In this document: positions 47,083-59,449 of the stretch, piece by piece | Numbering within the stretch: the first letter of the stretch is position 1 | How the letters are laid out: each line of letters begins with the position of its first letter | Assembly: GCF_046630445.1 (NCBI RefSeq) | Contig: NC_092338.1 | Span: 338,543,001-338,607,000 of the forward strand | Direction of reading: 5' to 3' | DNA length: 64,000 nucleotides | Source: Rutidosis leptorrhynchoides | Taxonomy: Eukaryota; Streptophyta; Magnoliopsida; Asterales; Asteraceae | Program-made: the position numbers and the translations under genes | The notes under the pieces: model-generated | The model's input: only the letters and a program-made list of their open reading frames with translations | The model's database searches: none | Told to the model about the DNA's origin: nothing

Positions 47083-48153
47083 TGTAGCGACCGGACAAAA
47101 TAGTCATTGACGGCGCCGCTAACTTAGGTCCCGTTACGTGGTCATAGTCCCTAACCAAAATCAAGTCGCATTCATTTGAAACGTACAAGACTTACAAAGT
47201 TTAGTTTACCAACGGTTCGACAACAAGTTCAAGTTTACAAAAGTAGTAAAGTATAAATGAAATAACTTGCGACATAATATAAGTTGAAAATCACGGTTGC
47301 TATAAATAGCGTAAGTATGTAAACAATATGTTTGAATCCAAAGGTGCTATCACTAGCGTATGTATGTATGCTTGACTCCAAGCAAGTAATCAAAGTGTAT
47401 GCATGTATGCTTGACCCCAAGCAAGTATAAGTGTACGCGGAAGCATGTATCAAATATCCATTCATGAACCTGAGAAACATATAGAAAACTGTCAACGAAA
47501 ACGTTGGTGAAATCATAGGTGTTTTAGTAAACGTGTATTTGAACCACAAGATTTAATATAAGTCGATTATCTAAATCGCTTGCATTCCAAAGTTTTTGTT
47601 TAGATCACGAGCACCCAATTATCAAACTTAACTGTTTTGTACCCTGTTACGTAGTGTTAGAACATACACTAAACTCAAAAATATATTTCATCCGCTAACG
47701 GTAGCGAACCGTCCGAATGAGGCTCGTCAAGCCCATGTGATCACATAATATAAGTTCACGTTTACACCCCGCAAGTGTAACGAATGATAATTGAATTGAG
47801 GCTTTTTGTTCAAACTCGCACATGGAATGTTCGTTTCCGTACTTGTGTTCAAAGTATAAAGTATGTAGTATAAAACCGTATATGTTTCTCATCCCATGAT
47901 TTAAAAGTATAAAAAGTTGTTGAAAGATGGGACTATGATCTCACCTCGAGTGCACGAGTATAAATGTACTTCACAAAGTAAATGTGTGCATGAAAGTTGC
48001 TTAGTCTTGACCTAAACAAGTAAGTTGTATCAATTAACCGGTTACGACACAAGGTCGGACGAAATGTGTTCAATTAGTCCTATGGCTCGTTACGACTCGA
48101 ATATATAGCATGTGAATTACGTTGTCAAGTTTCATGCAAGAATCGAGTATAAA
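47083..48153 (-). repeat. E5 5' LTR, cut off by E7
   Basis: Starts TGTAGCGACCGG and matches 25854 to about 26958. It ends at ATAAA (48149-48153), which should be the E7 target duplication; the partner is outside the window. Confidence 0.87.
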
Positions 48154-50138
48154 TGATAATGCTAAAAACGAACATATATTTCATAGCATTATTCCTCAAG
48201 AAAGACAAGCTTTTAGTTGCAATTGTTCTATTTACAAGTGATATTCGTTTAAATAATAAAAGGTGAAGACAAAAGACAGATTCGACGATTTGAAGACGCA
48301 AACGACCAAAAAGCTCAAAAGTACAAAAGACAATCAAAAAGGTTCCAATTATTGATAAGAAACGTCTTGAAATTACAAAAGTACAAGATTCAAAACACAA
48401 AGTACAAGATATTAAATTGTACACAAGGACGTTCGAAAATCCGGAACCAGGACCAGAGTCAACTCTTAACGCTCGACGCAACGGACTAAAAATTACAAGT
48501 TAACTATGTATATAAATATAATATAATATATAATTAATTATATTAATTATATATATATTATATATATATATATTAAAAACCGTCGGCAGCAAGAAACTCC
48601 AAGGGTGTGAGCTGTAAATACATCTCCGCGACTCGCGGAGTTTTAAGGGCATTTTGCCGCGAGTCGCGGAGCCCCAATTTTCAACTCTGGCTATAAAGCC
48701 AACCGAATTCTGATCAAATTTCATCATCTTTTTCTTCCTCTTCATACGTAAAATTTATATTTATATTTATAATTTATATTTTAATTTTAATTATAATTCT
48801 AATAATAAGGGTATGTTAGCGATTGTTGTAAGGGTGTAAGTCGAAATTCTGTCCGTGTAACGCTACGCTATTTTTAATCATTGTAAGTTATGTTCAACCT
48901 TTTTACATTAATGTCTCGTAGCTAAGTTATTATTATGCTTATTTAAAACGAAGTAATCATGATGTTGGGCTAATTACTAAAATTGGGTAATTGGGCTTTG
49001 TACCATAATTGGGGTTTGGACAAAAGAACGACACTTGTGGAAATTAGACTATGGGCTATTAATGGGCTTTATATTTGTTTAACTAAATGAAATTTTGTTA
49101 ATGTTAATATAAAGATTTACAATTGGGCGTCCCTATAAATTACCATATACACTCGATCGGACACGATGGGCGGGGTATTTATATGTACGAATAATCGTTC
49201 ATTTAACCGGACACGGGAATGAATTAATAGCCACTAGAATAATTAAAACAGGGGTGAAATTACATTCAAGGGTAATTGGTGTAATTGTTAACAAAGTAGT
49301 AAAACCTTGGTTTACACGCAGTCGATAACCTGGTGTATTCATTAAACAAAGTATTAAAACCTTGTTACAATTCGAATCCCCAATTAGTTGGAATATTTAA
49401 CTTCGGGTATAATAATAATTTGACAAGGACACTTGCAATTTATATTTATGACTGATGGACTGTTATGGACAAAAACCAGACGGACATATTGAATAATCCA
49501 GGACAAAGGACAATTAACCCATGGGCATAAAACTAAAATCAACACGTCAAACATCATGATTACGGAAGTTTAAATAAGCATAATTCTTTTATTTCATATT
49601 TAATTTCCTTTATTTTATATTTAATTGCACTTCTAATTATCGCACTTTTATTTATTGTTATTTAATCGCACTTTTAATTATCGTACTTTTTAATTATCGC
49701 AATTTTATTATATCGCATTTTTATTATTCGCAATTTCATTATCGTTATTTACTTTACGCTTTAATTTAAGTCTTGTATTTATTTTATATTTTACATTAGG
49801 TTTTAACTGCGACTAAAGTCTTAAAATCGACAAACCGGTCATTAAACGGTAAAAATCCCCCTTTATAATAATAATATTACCTATATATATATTTGTATTT
49901 TTATAAAAGTAAACTAATATAGCGTTGAGCTTTGTTTAAAGATTTCCCTGTGGAACGAACCGGACTTACTAAAAACTACACTACTGTACGATTAGGTACA
50001 CTGCCTATAAGTGTTGTAGCAAGGTTTAAGTATATCCATTCTATAAATAAATAAATATCTTGTGTAAAATTGTATCGTATTTAATAGTATTTTCCTAGTA
50101 AAATATAAGCTATTTTATATACCCCTCGCTTCACATCA
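48154..50138 (+). repeat. E7 5' LTR
   Basis: 1,985 bp, TGATAATGC...TTCACATCA, with TGAT/ATCA terminal inverted repeats. It contains an AT-rich palindromic stretch at 48520-48575 just before the GC palindrome pair (48624-48669). No gene inside. Confidence 0.93.
48624..48669. repeat. GC palindrome pair in the E7 5' LTR
   Basis: CTCCGCGACTCGCGGAG at 48624-48640 and CCGCGAGTCGCGG at 48657-48669. The first has 8-bp arms around one base. Confidence 0.88.
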
Positions 50139-50146
50139 AGTATTTT

Positions 50147-50164
50147 TGGCGCCGCTGCCGGGGA
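50147..50164 (+). promoter_or_regulatory. E7 primer binding site (TGGCGCC type)
   Basis: TGGCGCCGCTGCCGGGGA begins 9 nt into the leader. It resembles the tRNA-Asp-type site of Athila elements (TGGCGCCGTTGCCGGGGA) with one difference. It is deleted in E6. Confidence 0.82.
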
Positions 50165-51375
50165 ACTATCTTAAAAATCGGAAGCGCAACGCTAATAAAT
50201 ATAAAAAAAAAAAAAAAAAAAAAAAACAGAAAACATAAAATAAAAAAAAAATAAAAAAAATAAAGAAAAACGCGTAAAAATTATCAGCTGTCAACTGAAT
50301 TCCTGAACCCCGCGACTCGCGGGGTTTTCCTCATTAATCACCGCGACTCGCGGAGGCCATCTGACACACGGACAAAAACCCTAATCAAGCATTGATTACG
50401 GGTTATTTTTAATTATTATTATTATTAAAACCTAATTATTATTATTATTATTAGTTTTAATTTTACTTTTACTTTTTATTTATATATTTTAGTTTAATTA
50501 GTTTTATTAAATTGTAAAATTAGTAGTTTAATAAAATAAATAATATAAAAATAATATTTTTATAAAAATTGTACTTTTTACAACTTTTTATATATTTTTA
50601 TATTTTGTACCTTTTTAATCGTTGTAGCGTAATATTTGTATTTTTAGCTCATATTTAATTTTAATCTTAGTTTTTGCTATAGTAATTTTTACTCCTAGAT
50701 TTTTAGGCTTTGCCGTAGAATTCCTTAAGTGCTTTTTCTTTAGACTAAGATTTAGGTGCTTTAGAATTTTGCGACGCCTTTTTAAGTTTTAGTTTCTTTT
50801 TAAGTTATTTCCATTTGAGATTTAGTTTTTCCTGTAAGCTTTAATATTTTTAGACCTTTTACTATGTATCAATTATCATTCCAATTAGTAATTTCAATTT
50901 GCGATTATAATTTTAAGTTAGTTGTAGTAATAAGGTTAGGTTAGTAAAGTATTTTTAAGTTTTTATAAGTTTCTTTTATTTTTCCGTCACCTTTTATTTT
51001 TCAACCATTTTTTTTTCTTTTTCGACCTTTTTCGACGAACTCTTTTTTTTCTCTCTTATTTCTCGCTATTCTAGTTTTTAGGACTTCGAATTTTTTTCTA
51101 CTTCTTATCTAAAATTCTTAAAATTACGAAAATTTATTTTAAGTGGTTAAATTAATAGACATCAAAATTTTCTGGTTCGTAGTAATAGTTGGATTTGTAC
51201 GTGGACCGGGTTATTGGAGCCAAACAGTCCTCAATTATATTGAGACCAAACGAATCCTGCCCCTCTGCTGCATCTTTTGGCTATTCGAAACGTGGGCAAA
51301 ATCAGAAAAGTCTATTGATTGGATAACTTATTATAATTTTTCTTTCCTTTTAAAAACTAATAGGATATTCAGTGA
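50165..51375 (+). other. E7 leader (5' UTR)
   Basis: About 1.2 kb between primer site and gag ATG. It starts with a very A-rich stretch (50195-50270), then a GC palindrome pair (50308-50353), then AT- and T-rich sequence. No accepted ORF. Confidence 0.7.
50308..50353. repeat. GC palindrome pair in the E7 leader
   Basis: CCCCGCGACTCGCGGGG at 50308-50324 and CCGCGACTCGCGG at 50341-50353. In the first, outer bases changed on both sides relative to the LTR copy, keeping it self-complementary. Confidence 0.88.
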
Positions 51376-54300
51376 ATGCACCGAGCAAGACGTTCATCAC
51401 CTTTTGTATGTTCACCACCTGTAACTCGATCAAGACATCGTTTAACAAATATAACCGCCGTTGATTTTTCTTTAGAATCGTCATCCAGTCAACCAAGTAC
51501 TTCAGTTCAAATTACCGATAATCCATTTTTTGAACCCGACCTCACAATTGAGAATCCAGAAAATATTCAGGAACGGTTCATAGATCCTGAACCATTAAAC
51601 TTTCCTCCGGAACCACCAATCATTCAAACAGAGATTGTTGAGGAACGAACTATTAAATCAGAATCATCTAGTGATACCGATTCAACAAATTCAATTATGG
51701 AGAATCTGGAACCTTTAAGTATGGAAGACCGAATGAGAGCTAAACGCACTGGCCAAGGTCACGCAATTACTCATCCAGACATTAATGCGCCAGATTATGA
51801 AATCAAAGGACAAATTCTACACATGGTGACTAATCAATGCCAATTTAGTGGTGCGCCGAAGGAAGATCCAAATGAACATCTACGTACCTTTAATAGGATC
51901 TGCACACTATTTAAAATACGAGAAGTGGAGGATGAACAGATATATCTCATGTTATTTCCCTGGACTTTAAAGGGAGAAGCCAAAGATTGGTTGGAATCGT
52001 TACCTGAAGGGGCGATCGATACATGGGACGTTTTAATTGACAAATTTCTTAAACAATTCTTTCCTGCATCTAAAGCCGTAAGACTTCAAGCAGAAATTGT
52101 TACGTTCACACAGAAGCCAAATGAAACTCTATATGAGGCGTGGACAAGATATGGAAAGTTATTAAGAGGATGTCCGCAACATGGTTTAGACACCTGTCAA
52201 ATAGTACAAATATTCTACCGAGGATGCGACATCACTACAAGAAAAGACATAGATATAGCAGCTGGTGGTTCTATTATGAAGAAAACCGAAACTGATGCTT
52301 ACAAAATTATTGATAACACTGCTTCCCACTCGCATGAGTGGCACCAAGAAAAAGATATCATTAGATCATCTAAAGCAGCTAGAGCCGATTCTAGCCATGA
52401 CTTAGATTCCATTTCCGCAAAGATAGATGCTTTCGAGAGACGAATGGAAAAGATGACTAAGGATATTCACTCAATACGAATTAGTTGTGAGCAGTGTGGA
52501 GGACCACATTTGACAAAAGATTGTCTCAGTATTGAATTAACAATGGAACAAAGAGAGAATATTTCATACATAAACCAAAGGCCTGGAAATAATTATCAGA
52601 ATAATTATCAACCGCCAAGACCGATTTACAATCAAAACCAGAATTATAACCGAAATATTCCATACAACAACCAACAAGGTCCTAGCAATCAACAAGTATC
52701 CAATAATACTTATAATCAGCAAAGACCAAATTTTCAAAACAAACCACCACAACAAACCGATGATAAAAAGCCTAATTTAGAAGATATGATGACGAAGCTA
52801 GTTGAAACTCAAACACAGTTTTTCACATCTCAAAAACAAACCAATGAACAAAATGCTCAAGCATTTAGAAATCAACAAGCTTCTATTCAAAATCTGGAAC
52901 AAGAAGTAAGTAACCTAGCAAGGTTAATAGGTGAAAGAAAACCGGGAAGTTTACCTAGTGATACAAATGCTAACCCCCGGAATGAAACAGCTAAAGCTAT
53001 TACCACAAGAAGTGGTACAACACTTAAACCACCTGAAATACCTGTAACTTCTGATGAAACTATTCCTACTCCACAAGAACCACAACCTGATCAAGATAAG
53101 GAAAAAGAACCGGTAGTTGAAAAGGTTAATGAAGATAACACAGTTAAGGATAAACCTTATGTTAAACCATACCAACCACCACTTCCTTACCCGAGTAAAA
53201 TGAAGAAAGAAAAACTTGAAGCCGAGCAATCCAAATTCTTGGATATGTTTAAACAGATAAATGTAAATCTTCCTTTCATTGATGTGATTTCAGGAATGCC
53301 AAGATATGCTAAATTCTTGAAAGATCTAATCTCAAATAGAAAGAAAATGGAAGAACTCTCGGCTGTTACTATGAATGCAAATTGTTCAGCAGTGCTGTTG
53401 AATAAAATACCAGAAAAACTATCTGATCCAGGAAGTTTCACAATTCCATGTTTTCTGGGTAGTCTTAGTTCAATAGAAGCATTAGCAGACTTAGGTGCTA
53501 GTATAAATCTAATGCCGTATTCACTATACGCTAAACTAGACCTTGGAGAATTGAAACCAACCAGAATAAGCATACAACTAGCCGATAGATCAATAAAATA
53601 TCCTAGAGGGATAATGGAAAACATGCTAGTTAAAGTTGGTACTTTAGTATTTCCAGTAGATTTTGTTGTTTTGGACATGGAAGAAGATTCTCAAGTTCCT
53701 CTCATATTAGGAAGACCATTCTTAAACACGGCTAAAGCAATGATAGACGTGTTCGGTAAGAAACTGACCCTAAGTATAGAGGATGAGAGTGTTACCTTTT
53801 CAGTTGATAGAGCAATGCAACAACCACAATCTGCAGATGATACATGTTATTATATTCAAACTATAGATGCACATGCAGAATTATTAGAAGAATTTCCAGA
53901 ATTACAAGGAACAGGAGAATGTTCTTTAGGAGAAGGTAATGAACCAATTGATGAAGCTGAAATGTTAGCTACACTTATAGCTAATGGATATGAACCAACA
54001 ACAGAAGAAATTCAAATGCTAAAAGAAGAAGACAGATATCGATATAAATCATCGATAGAAGAACCTCCGAAATTAGAGTTAAAGCCACTTCCAAACCATT
54101 TGGAATACGCTTATTTACATGGTGAATCTGAATTACCTGTAATAATATCGTCTTCTCTTACTGAAAATGAAAAATCACAACTCATTTCTGTGTTGAAAGC
54201 TCATAAACCAGCCATTGCATGGAAGATTCATGATATTAAAGGAATAAGTCCTTCGTATTGCACACATAAAATCCTTATGGAAGAAGGTCATAAAACGTAT

Positions 54301-56982
54301 GTGCAACGTCAACGAAGACTAAATCCTAATATGCAAGATGTAGTTAAGAAAGAGATTATTAAACTGCTAGATGCAGGTTTGATATATCCAATTTCTGATA
54401 GTCCATGGGTAAGCCCAGTTCAATGCGTACCTAAGAAGGGTGGCATGACTGTCATCACAAATGAGAAAAATGAGCTTATTCCTACTAGGACTGTAACAGG
54501 ATGGCGTGTATGTATTGATTATAGAAAATTAAATGACGCCACCAGAAAAGATCACTTTCCCTTACCTTTCATAGATCAAATGTTGGAAAGATTAGCCGGA
54601 AATAGTTACTATTGTTTTCTAGATGGATTTTCCGGATATTTTCAAATTCCAATAGCACCCGAAGATCAAGAGAAAACCACATTCACGTGCCCTTATGGTA
54701 CTTTTGCTTACAAACGCATGCCATTTGGACTTTGCAACGCCCCTGCAACCTTTCAAAGGTGTATGATGGCGATTTTTCACGATATGATAGAAGAATGCAT
54801 GGAAGTATTCATGGATGACTTTTCAGTCTTCGGTGATACATTTAAATCATGTCTAGTTAATCTGGAACGAATGTTAATTAGATGCGAAAAATCAAATCTA
54901 GTACTTAATTGGGAGAAATGCCATTTCATGGTTAAAGAAGGCATCGTTCTTGGACATAAAATTTCAAAAGAAGGAATTGAAGTGGATAGAGCTAAAGTAG
55001 ATGTAATTGCTAAACTTCCACATCCCACCAATGTTAGAGGAGTTAGGAGTTTTCTAGGGCATGCCGGTTTTTACCGACGTTTCATAAAAGATTTTTCTAA
55101 AATTGCCACTCCTATGAATAAACTCCTAGAAAAGGATGCGCCATTCATCTTTTCAGATGAGTGTATCAAATCTTTTAATATTCTTAAAGAAAAACTCACT
55201 AATGCACCGATCATGATAACACCAAATTGGAATCTACCATTTGAACTAATGTGCGATGCAAGTGATTTTGCAATGGGAGCCGTTTTAGGACAAAGGATTG
55301 AAAAACGATTTCAACCTATATATTATGCTAGTAAGACGTTACAAGGAGCACAAACGAACTATACAACTACTGAAAAAGAACTCCTTGCTATTGTCTTTGC
55401 TTTTGACAAATTTCGATCATATCTCGTTCTAGCAAAAACGGTGGTCTATACCGACCATTCTGCTCTTAGATACCTATTTTCAAAACAAGATGCTAAACCA
55501 AGATTAATCCGTTGGATCTTACTCTTACAAGAGTTTGATATTGAAATCCGAGATAAAAAAGGAGCAGAAAATCTCGCCGCTGATCATCTTTCTCGTCTTG
55601 AAAATTCCGAATTAGAAGTTCTAAATGAATCGGCCATACAAGACAACTTTCCTGATGAATATCTATTGAAGATAGATTATAAAGAAATCCCATGGTTTGC
55701 AGACTATGCAAACTACTTAGTTTGTGGATTCCTTGAAAAAGGATTATCATACCAAAGACGAAAGAAATTCTTCAGTGATATAAAACACTATTTCTGGGAA
55801 GATCCACATCTTTTTAAAAGTTGTCCCGATGGAATAATACGCCGATGTGTATTTGGAGATGAAGCTAGTAAAATTTTAAACCATTGTCACACAGGACCAA
55901 CAGGAGGGCATTATGGGCCTCAACTAACAGCAAGAAAAGTTTATGAAGCTGGATTCTATTGGCCTACAATTTACAAAGACGCACACCTTCTTTGCAAATC
56001 CTGTGATGCATGTCAAAGGGCCGGAAAAATAAGTCAACGTGATGAAATGCCACAAAATGTCATCCAAGTATGTGAAGTATTTGACATTTGGGGTATTGAC
56101 TTTATGGGTCCATTTCCAAAATCTCATAATAATCTATATATACTAGTAGCCATTGATTATGTATCTAAATGGGCGGAAGCACAAGCTCTCCCAACTAACG
56201 ATGCACGAGTTGTAGTCAACTTTTTAAAACGTCTTTTTGCAAGGTTTGGAACACCGAAAGCTTTAATAAGTGATCGGGGTACTCATTTCTGTAATAATCA
56301 ACTTGAGAAAGTTCTTAAAAGATATGGAGTAACTCATAAAATCTCCACCGCATATCATCCACAAACAAGTGGACAAGTTGAAAATACCAACCGAGCTTTA
56401 AAACGTATTCTAGAGAAAACCGTAGGATCAAATCCGAAGAAATGGTCCATTAAATTGGAGGATGCACTCTGGGCTTTTAGAACAGCCTACAAAACTCCAA
56501 TTGGAACCACACCTTTTAGACTTGTTTATGGAAAAGCATGTCATCTTCCAGTAGAAATTGAACACAAAGCATTTTGGGCTTTGAAAACATGTAATCTTGA
56601 TTTACATGAAGCCGGACGTCTACGATTAAGTCAACTAAACGAATTAGAAGAATTAAGACATGAAGCATACGAAAATTCGTTAATCTATAAAGAAAGAACG
56701 AAGAAATGGCATGATAAAAGAATCAGAAGTTCAAAAGAATTTAAAGAAGGAGACAGAGTTCTTCTTTTCAATTCACGATTCAAGCTATTTCCTGGAAAAT
56801 TGAAATCAAGATGGTCTGGACCATTCATAGTCAAAAGAGTTTTCCCATACGGAACGATGGAATTAATAAATTCAAATGGGATTGAATTTAAAGTTAATGG
56901 TCACAGAGTTAAACATTACATACATGGTCCGATGGAAGTCGACAACGAAGTTAATCACAATTTCGATACCACAGCTAACTAA
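51376..56982 (+). CDS. E7 gag-pol polyprotein (Athila-like, intact)
   Basis: 1,868 codons from an ATG at 51376. Domains in order: Gag core (about 130-290; [15 protein letters not shown]); zinc knuckle [13 protein letters not shown] at 371-383, spaced CX2CX3HX4C, one residue shorter than the usual CCHC box; aspartic protease DLGA at 705-708; RT with FMDD, Asp 1147-1148; RNase H with CDAS, Asp 1294; integrase zinc finger; integrase triad D1575, D1633, E1669 with 35-residue spacing. There is no chromodomain, as expected for Athila. No stop or frameshift. The stop overlaps an AAGTGTGGGG motif. Confidence 0.95.
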   Translation: MHRARRSSPFVCSPPVTRSRHRLTNITAVDFSLESSSSQPSTSVQITDNPFFEPDLTIENPENIQERFIDPEPLNFPPEPPIIQTEIVEERTIKSESSSDTDSTNSIMENLEPLSMEDRMRAKRTGQGHAITHPDINAPDYEIKGQILHMVTNQCQFSGAPKEDPNEHLRTFNRICTLFKIREVEDEQIYLMLFPWTLKGEAKDWLESLPEGAIDTWDVLIDKFLKQFFPASKAVRLQAEIVTFTQKPNETLYEAWTRYGKLLRGCPQHGLDTCQIVQIFYRGCDITTRKDIDIAAGGSIMKKTETDAYKIIDNTASHSHEWHQEKDIIRSSKAARADSSHDLDSISAKIDAFERRMEKMTKDIHSIRISCEQCGGPHLTKDCLSIELTMEQRENISYINQRPGNNYQNNYQPPRPIYNQNQNYNRNIPYNNQQGPSNQQVSNNTYNQQRPNFQNKPPQQTDDKKPNLEDMMTKLVETQTQFFTSQKQTNEQNAQAFRNQQASIQNLEQEVSNLARLIGERKPGSLPSDTNANPRNETAKAITTRSGTTLKPPEIPVTSDETIPTPQEPQPDQDKEKEPVVEKVNEDNTVKDKPYVKPYQPPLPYPSKMKKEKLEAEQSKFLDMFKQINVNLPFIDVISGMPRYAKFLKDLISNRKKMEELSAVTMNANCSAVLLNKIPEKLSDPGSFTIPCFLGSLSSIEALADLGASINLMPYSLYAKLDLGELKPTRISIQLADRSIKYPRGIMENMLVKVGTLVFPVDFVVLDMEEDSQVPLILGRPFLNTAKAMIDVFGKKLTLSIEDESVTFSVDRAMQQPQSADDTCYYIQTIDAHAELLEEFPELQGTGECSLGEGNEPIDEAEMLATLIANGYEPTTEEIQMLKEEDRYRYKSSIEEPPKLELKPLPNHLEYAYLHGESELPVIISSSLTENEKSQLISVLKAHKPAIAWKIHDIKGISPSYCTHKILMEEGHKTYVQRQRRLNPNMQDVVKKEIIKLLDAGLIYPISDSPWVSPVQCVPKKGGMTVITNEKNELIPTRTVTGWRVCIDYRKLNDATRKDHFPLPFIDQMLERLAGNSYYCFLDGFSGYFQIPIAPEDQEKTTFTCPYGTFAYKRMPFGLCNAPATFQRCMMAIFHDMIEECMEVFMDDFSVFGDTFKSCLVNLERMLIRCEKSNLVLNWEKCHFMVKEGIVLGHKISKEGIEVDRAKVDVIAKLPHPTNVRGVRSFLGHAGFYRRFIKDFSKIATPMNKLLEKDAPFIFSDECIKSFNILKEKLTNAPIMITPNWNLPFELMCDASDFAMGAVLGQRIEKRFQPIYYASKTLQGAQTNYTTTEKELLAIVFAFDKFRSYLVLAKTVVYTDHSALRYLFSKQDAKPRLIRWILLLQEFDIEIRDKKGAENLAADHLSRLENSELEVLNESAIQDNFPDEYLLKIDYKEIPWFADYANYLVCGFLEKGLSYQRRKKFFSDIKHYFWEDPHLFKSCPDGIIRRCVFGDEASKILNHCHTGPTGGHYGPQLTARKVYEAGFYWPTIYKDAHLLCKSCDACQRAGKISQRDEMPQNVIQVCEVFDIWGIDFMGPFPKSHNNLYILVAIDYVSKWAEAQALPTNDARVVVNFLKRLFARFGTPKALISDRGTHFCNNQLEKVLKRYGVTHKISTAYHPQTSGQVENTNRALKRILEKTVGSNPKKWSIKLEDALWAFRTAYKTPIGTTPFRLVYGKACHLPVEIEHKAFWALKTCNLDLHEAGRLRLSQLNELEELRHEAYENSLIYKERTKKWHDKRIRSSKEFKEGDRVLLFNSRFKLFPGKLKSRWSGPFIVKRVFPYGTMELINSNGIEFKVNGHRVKHYIHGPMEVDNEVNHNFDTTAN

Positions 56983-56990
56983 GTGTGGGG
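56981..56990 (+). promoter_or_regulatory. Internal polypurine-like motif at the gag-pol stop
   Basis: AAGTGTGGGG shares AAGTGTGGG with the terminal polypurine tract (62857-62871). It is also present at the same place in E6 (near 36438, minus). Confidence 0.5.
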
Positions 56991-57126
56991 AGAATCAAGT
57001 CTTTAAAGGATAATATGTATTTCTGTTAGAGTTAGATTGTCTGTTTTCGTGTAGTTCTCGAAAATGGAACACGTATGGTCTTTCCCTAGCAGACCCTAAA
57101 GAACTAGTCTTCTCCCCCCATTCTGA

Positions 57127-57143
57127 ATTTTTATTTTTTTTAG
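57127..57143 (+). promoter_or_regulatory. Predicted splice acceptor before the 138-aa ORF
   Basis: A T-rich tract ending TTTTTTTTAG at 57143 lies 11 nt before the ATG at 57155. E6 has the same tract (about 36283-36298, minus). It fits a 3' splice site for a subgenomic RNA; the matching upstream donor is not identified. Confidence 0.45.
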
Positions 57144-57154
57144 GTTTTTACGAA

Positions 57155-57571
57155 ATGAAGACTGCCTGTGAACTAAACCATGGTCTAATGCTACACTCTT
57201 TGATCACTAAAAGAAATAATGACATACTACCGAGTGAATTAGTATCAGTAATCAGAGAAAGAATGGACGGAGTTAGAAAAGGATCCAGATGCGAAGATAA
57301 TAAGTTACAATTTGGTAAAGGAAAATCAAAATCCGCAGCGAAAAGAAGAGCACGACACCTAGAACGATGTCACAAATGCGGAAAATGGTCACATGGAGGT
57401 AAATGTTCAAATAATCAAACCTATTCAAATACCGAATTTGTTACTTTATGCAGAGACGGACCGTTCATATGTTTAGAAGAAAAGACAATGAATGCTCGAG
57501 GTTACGCTTATGCAGCCATGGAAAACCAATTAAACCGACTATCTTATGAATATAATAGATCATATAACTAA
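57155..57571 (+). CDS. E7 138-aa zinc-finger-like accessory ORF
   Basis: 138 codons from an ATG at 57155. Charged N-terminal half, basic stretch about 55-72, then CHKCGKWSHGGKC at about 72-84, a single CX2CX4HX3C box reminiscent of retroviral zinc knuckles. No other domain recognised. It is separated from gag-pol by 172 nt and uses a different frame. Its last 26 nt overlap a second-frame ATG (57546) that would start the spliced env-position protein. The conserved central block and excess of silent changes versus E6 support a real protein. Possible roles (RNA binding, regulation) are speculative. Confidence 0.74.
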   Translation: MKTACELNHGLMLHSLITKRNNDILPSELVSVIRERMDGVRKGSRCEDNKLQFGKGKSKSAAKRRARHLERCHKCGKWSHGGKCSNNQTYSNTEFVTLCRDGPFICLEEKTMNARGYAYAAMENQLNRLSYEYNRSYN

Positions 57572-57587
57572 GAAATCTATTTCACAG

Positions 57588-59449
57588 GTATGTCTGTACA
57601 GTTTTTAGTTTTTATTTTTATTTTTAACCTTTTGATAATAAACGCTAATTTGTTCGCTAAAAAGTATTAAATTGGTATTAAATAAAATTAGGTTTGGCGA
57701 CCGAAATTATTGATATCATTCAACAATTTATTACATCACTGCGAAATTTAACGTTTATTCTTAAGGTATAAATATCTTTAATCAATCAACCCAAAATATT
57801 TCAAAAATTCGTCATGAGTTAAATTAGGTCTTGGAACCGAAATTACTTTACCGAAAAGAGGGGCGCATATTTTTGATAATATTTGATTGATTAAAGTGGG
57901 ATAAAAAGACAAAAAGATTTTTAATTTTATTATGTTTTTTAAATTAATATTTAAATTTTAAATTAATATTGTAAACTTTGTAAAAACAATATATTTTAAA
58001 ATTGTAAATATTTGAAAAATTAATATAAGTTTGGTATGAATTTATAATATGAATTTTTAAATTAAGTTTGGTGTGAATTTTTAATTTTTAAAATATGAAA
58101 TTTTAATTTTATGCATTTCAAATTTTAAGTTTGGTGTGAATTTTTAATTTTTAATTTTTAATTTTGAATTTTATATTTAAGTTGTGTGAATTTAAAAACA
58201 AAAATTTACTTTATCTCATTAAGTTAAAAATATGATTTTTAAAAATTCGTCGTAAGTTGAAGACTAGGTCTTTGAACCGAAATTGCTTTACCCGAGGGAG
58301 GGACGAGAACTTTTATTATCATTATTTTTAATCTTATTGATTTAAAGTATGCCAAAAACATTGAAAAAATCAAAAATCTTAGCTTTTAAAACAATCGCTA
58401 CAAAAAGACAAATTTTAAAATTTTGTCGAAGGACGGACTAGGACATCGATCCGAAACGACCTCATCCTAAATAACAAGGGAAACAAAATTTTAAAATTAA
58501 ATACTTAATTGATATATAAGTTAAAGATTATAAAAAAAAAAAAAAAAAAAAAATACCAAACTCCGCGACTCGCGGAGTTTGCAGTGCAAAACCTCCGCGA
58601 CTCGCGGAGGGACCAAAACCCAGAAAAAAAAATAAAAATAGCTGAACGATCAGTATACTCCCACACACAAAAACAACTCGAATTCTGCTGCGAAAAACCC
58701 CGAAAAACCACCCAAAAACACCTCAAAAATCCCAATTTTTAACCGTTAATCACCAAATCTTTTGCTAAAATCATGTTGAGAAGGATGATATCTAAGAATT
58801 ACTCAAGAAAAACGGTAAATTTCTACACCTAAACACCATTTAATTCGAAATTAGGTGTTCTTGAACTAATTTTTCCCCAATTTGATTTTGATGCTTTTTA
58901 GTGTAATTAGACTTAAATTGTTTATGTATTATGCTTGTATAACCTAGATTGATGCTGTTTAACATGATTAGAAGCCTTAAACTTCAAATTTTGAATAATC
59001 TAGGGTTTGTGTTCTTGAGCAATTTGGGGCTTTTTGATATAAACAGGTTATGGCCGATTTTTGTCATGAATTGTTGCTAAATTGAGTAGTGTAACATGTC
59101 TAGGTAGTTAAATGATCCAAACTTTGAGCCTAAACATGATTTTGAGAATTAAAGTGGACTTTTTCAAGTCCAAAATTCATGAACTTGATTTTTGAAAGAT
59201 AATGCCATTTGAGACTTGTTTATTTGCTAGTAATGATTATTTTAAGATGTTATTTGAGTTGAATGCTTATGAACTTGGCGAAAATTTTCGTATATGCTTA
59301 TTTGAAAAAGTGTAGATTTGATAAAAATGTGAAAATAAGCTTAAGTTTGATATAAATTGATAATGTCATTGTAATTATTTTGATTGATGATTTTGCTGAC
59401 ACTAATGCATATTTGGATGCACAAAATTTGTGTTTGATGTGTTTTGCAG
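57588..59449 (+). other. E7 predicted intron before the env-position ORF
   Basis: Donor CAG|GTATGT at 57588 and acceptor TTTTGCAG ending at 59449; length 1,862 nt. Branch-point candidates GCTGAC (59395-59400) and CTAAT (59402-59406) lie 44-50 nt before the acceptor. The intron is AT-rich, has no long ORF and carries a GC palindrome pair at 58561-58610. Joining the two exons links an ATG at 57546 in frame with 59450 onward. Splicing of env-class RNAs has precedent in barley Bagy-2. Confidence 0.62.
58561..58610. repeat. GC palindrome pair in the E7 intron
   Basis: CTCCGCGACTCGCGGAG at 58561-58577 and CCTCCGCGACTCGCGGAGG at 58592-58610, the longest perfect palindromes of the set. Confidence 0.9.

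Larger units (their letters stand above)
25854..48153 (-). mobile_element. E5: old, gutted chromovirus-like element hosting E6 and E7
   Basis: Left LTR 25854-28418, decayed pol C-terminus split by E6 (28419-28681 and 45125 to about 45800), an unrecognised stretch, a tRNA-Met primer site and a right LTR that E7 cuts off at 48153. It has no recognisable gag, protease or RT. LTR copies differ by substitutions and indels, so it is older than E2, E6 and E7. Confidence 0.85.

Noticed and set aside
51143..51424. Upstream 93-codon ORF overlapping the gag start, with a hydrophobic stretch
   Set aside because: In E7 it opens with GTG and has no ATG; only E6 has an internal ATG. Probably a chance frame.
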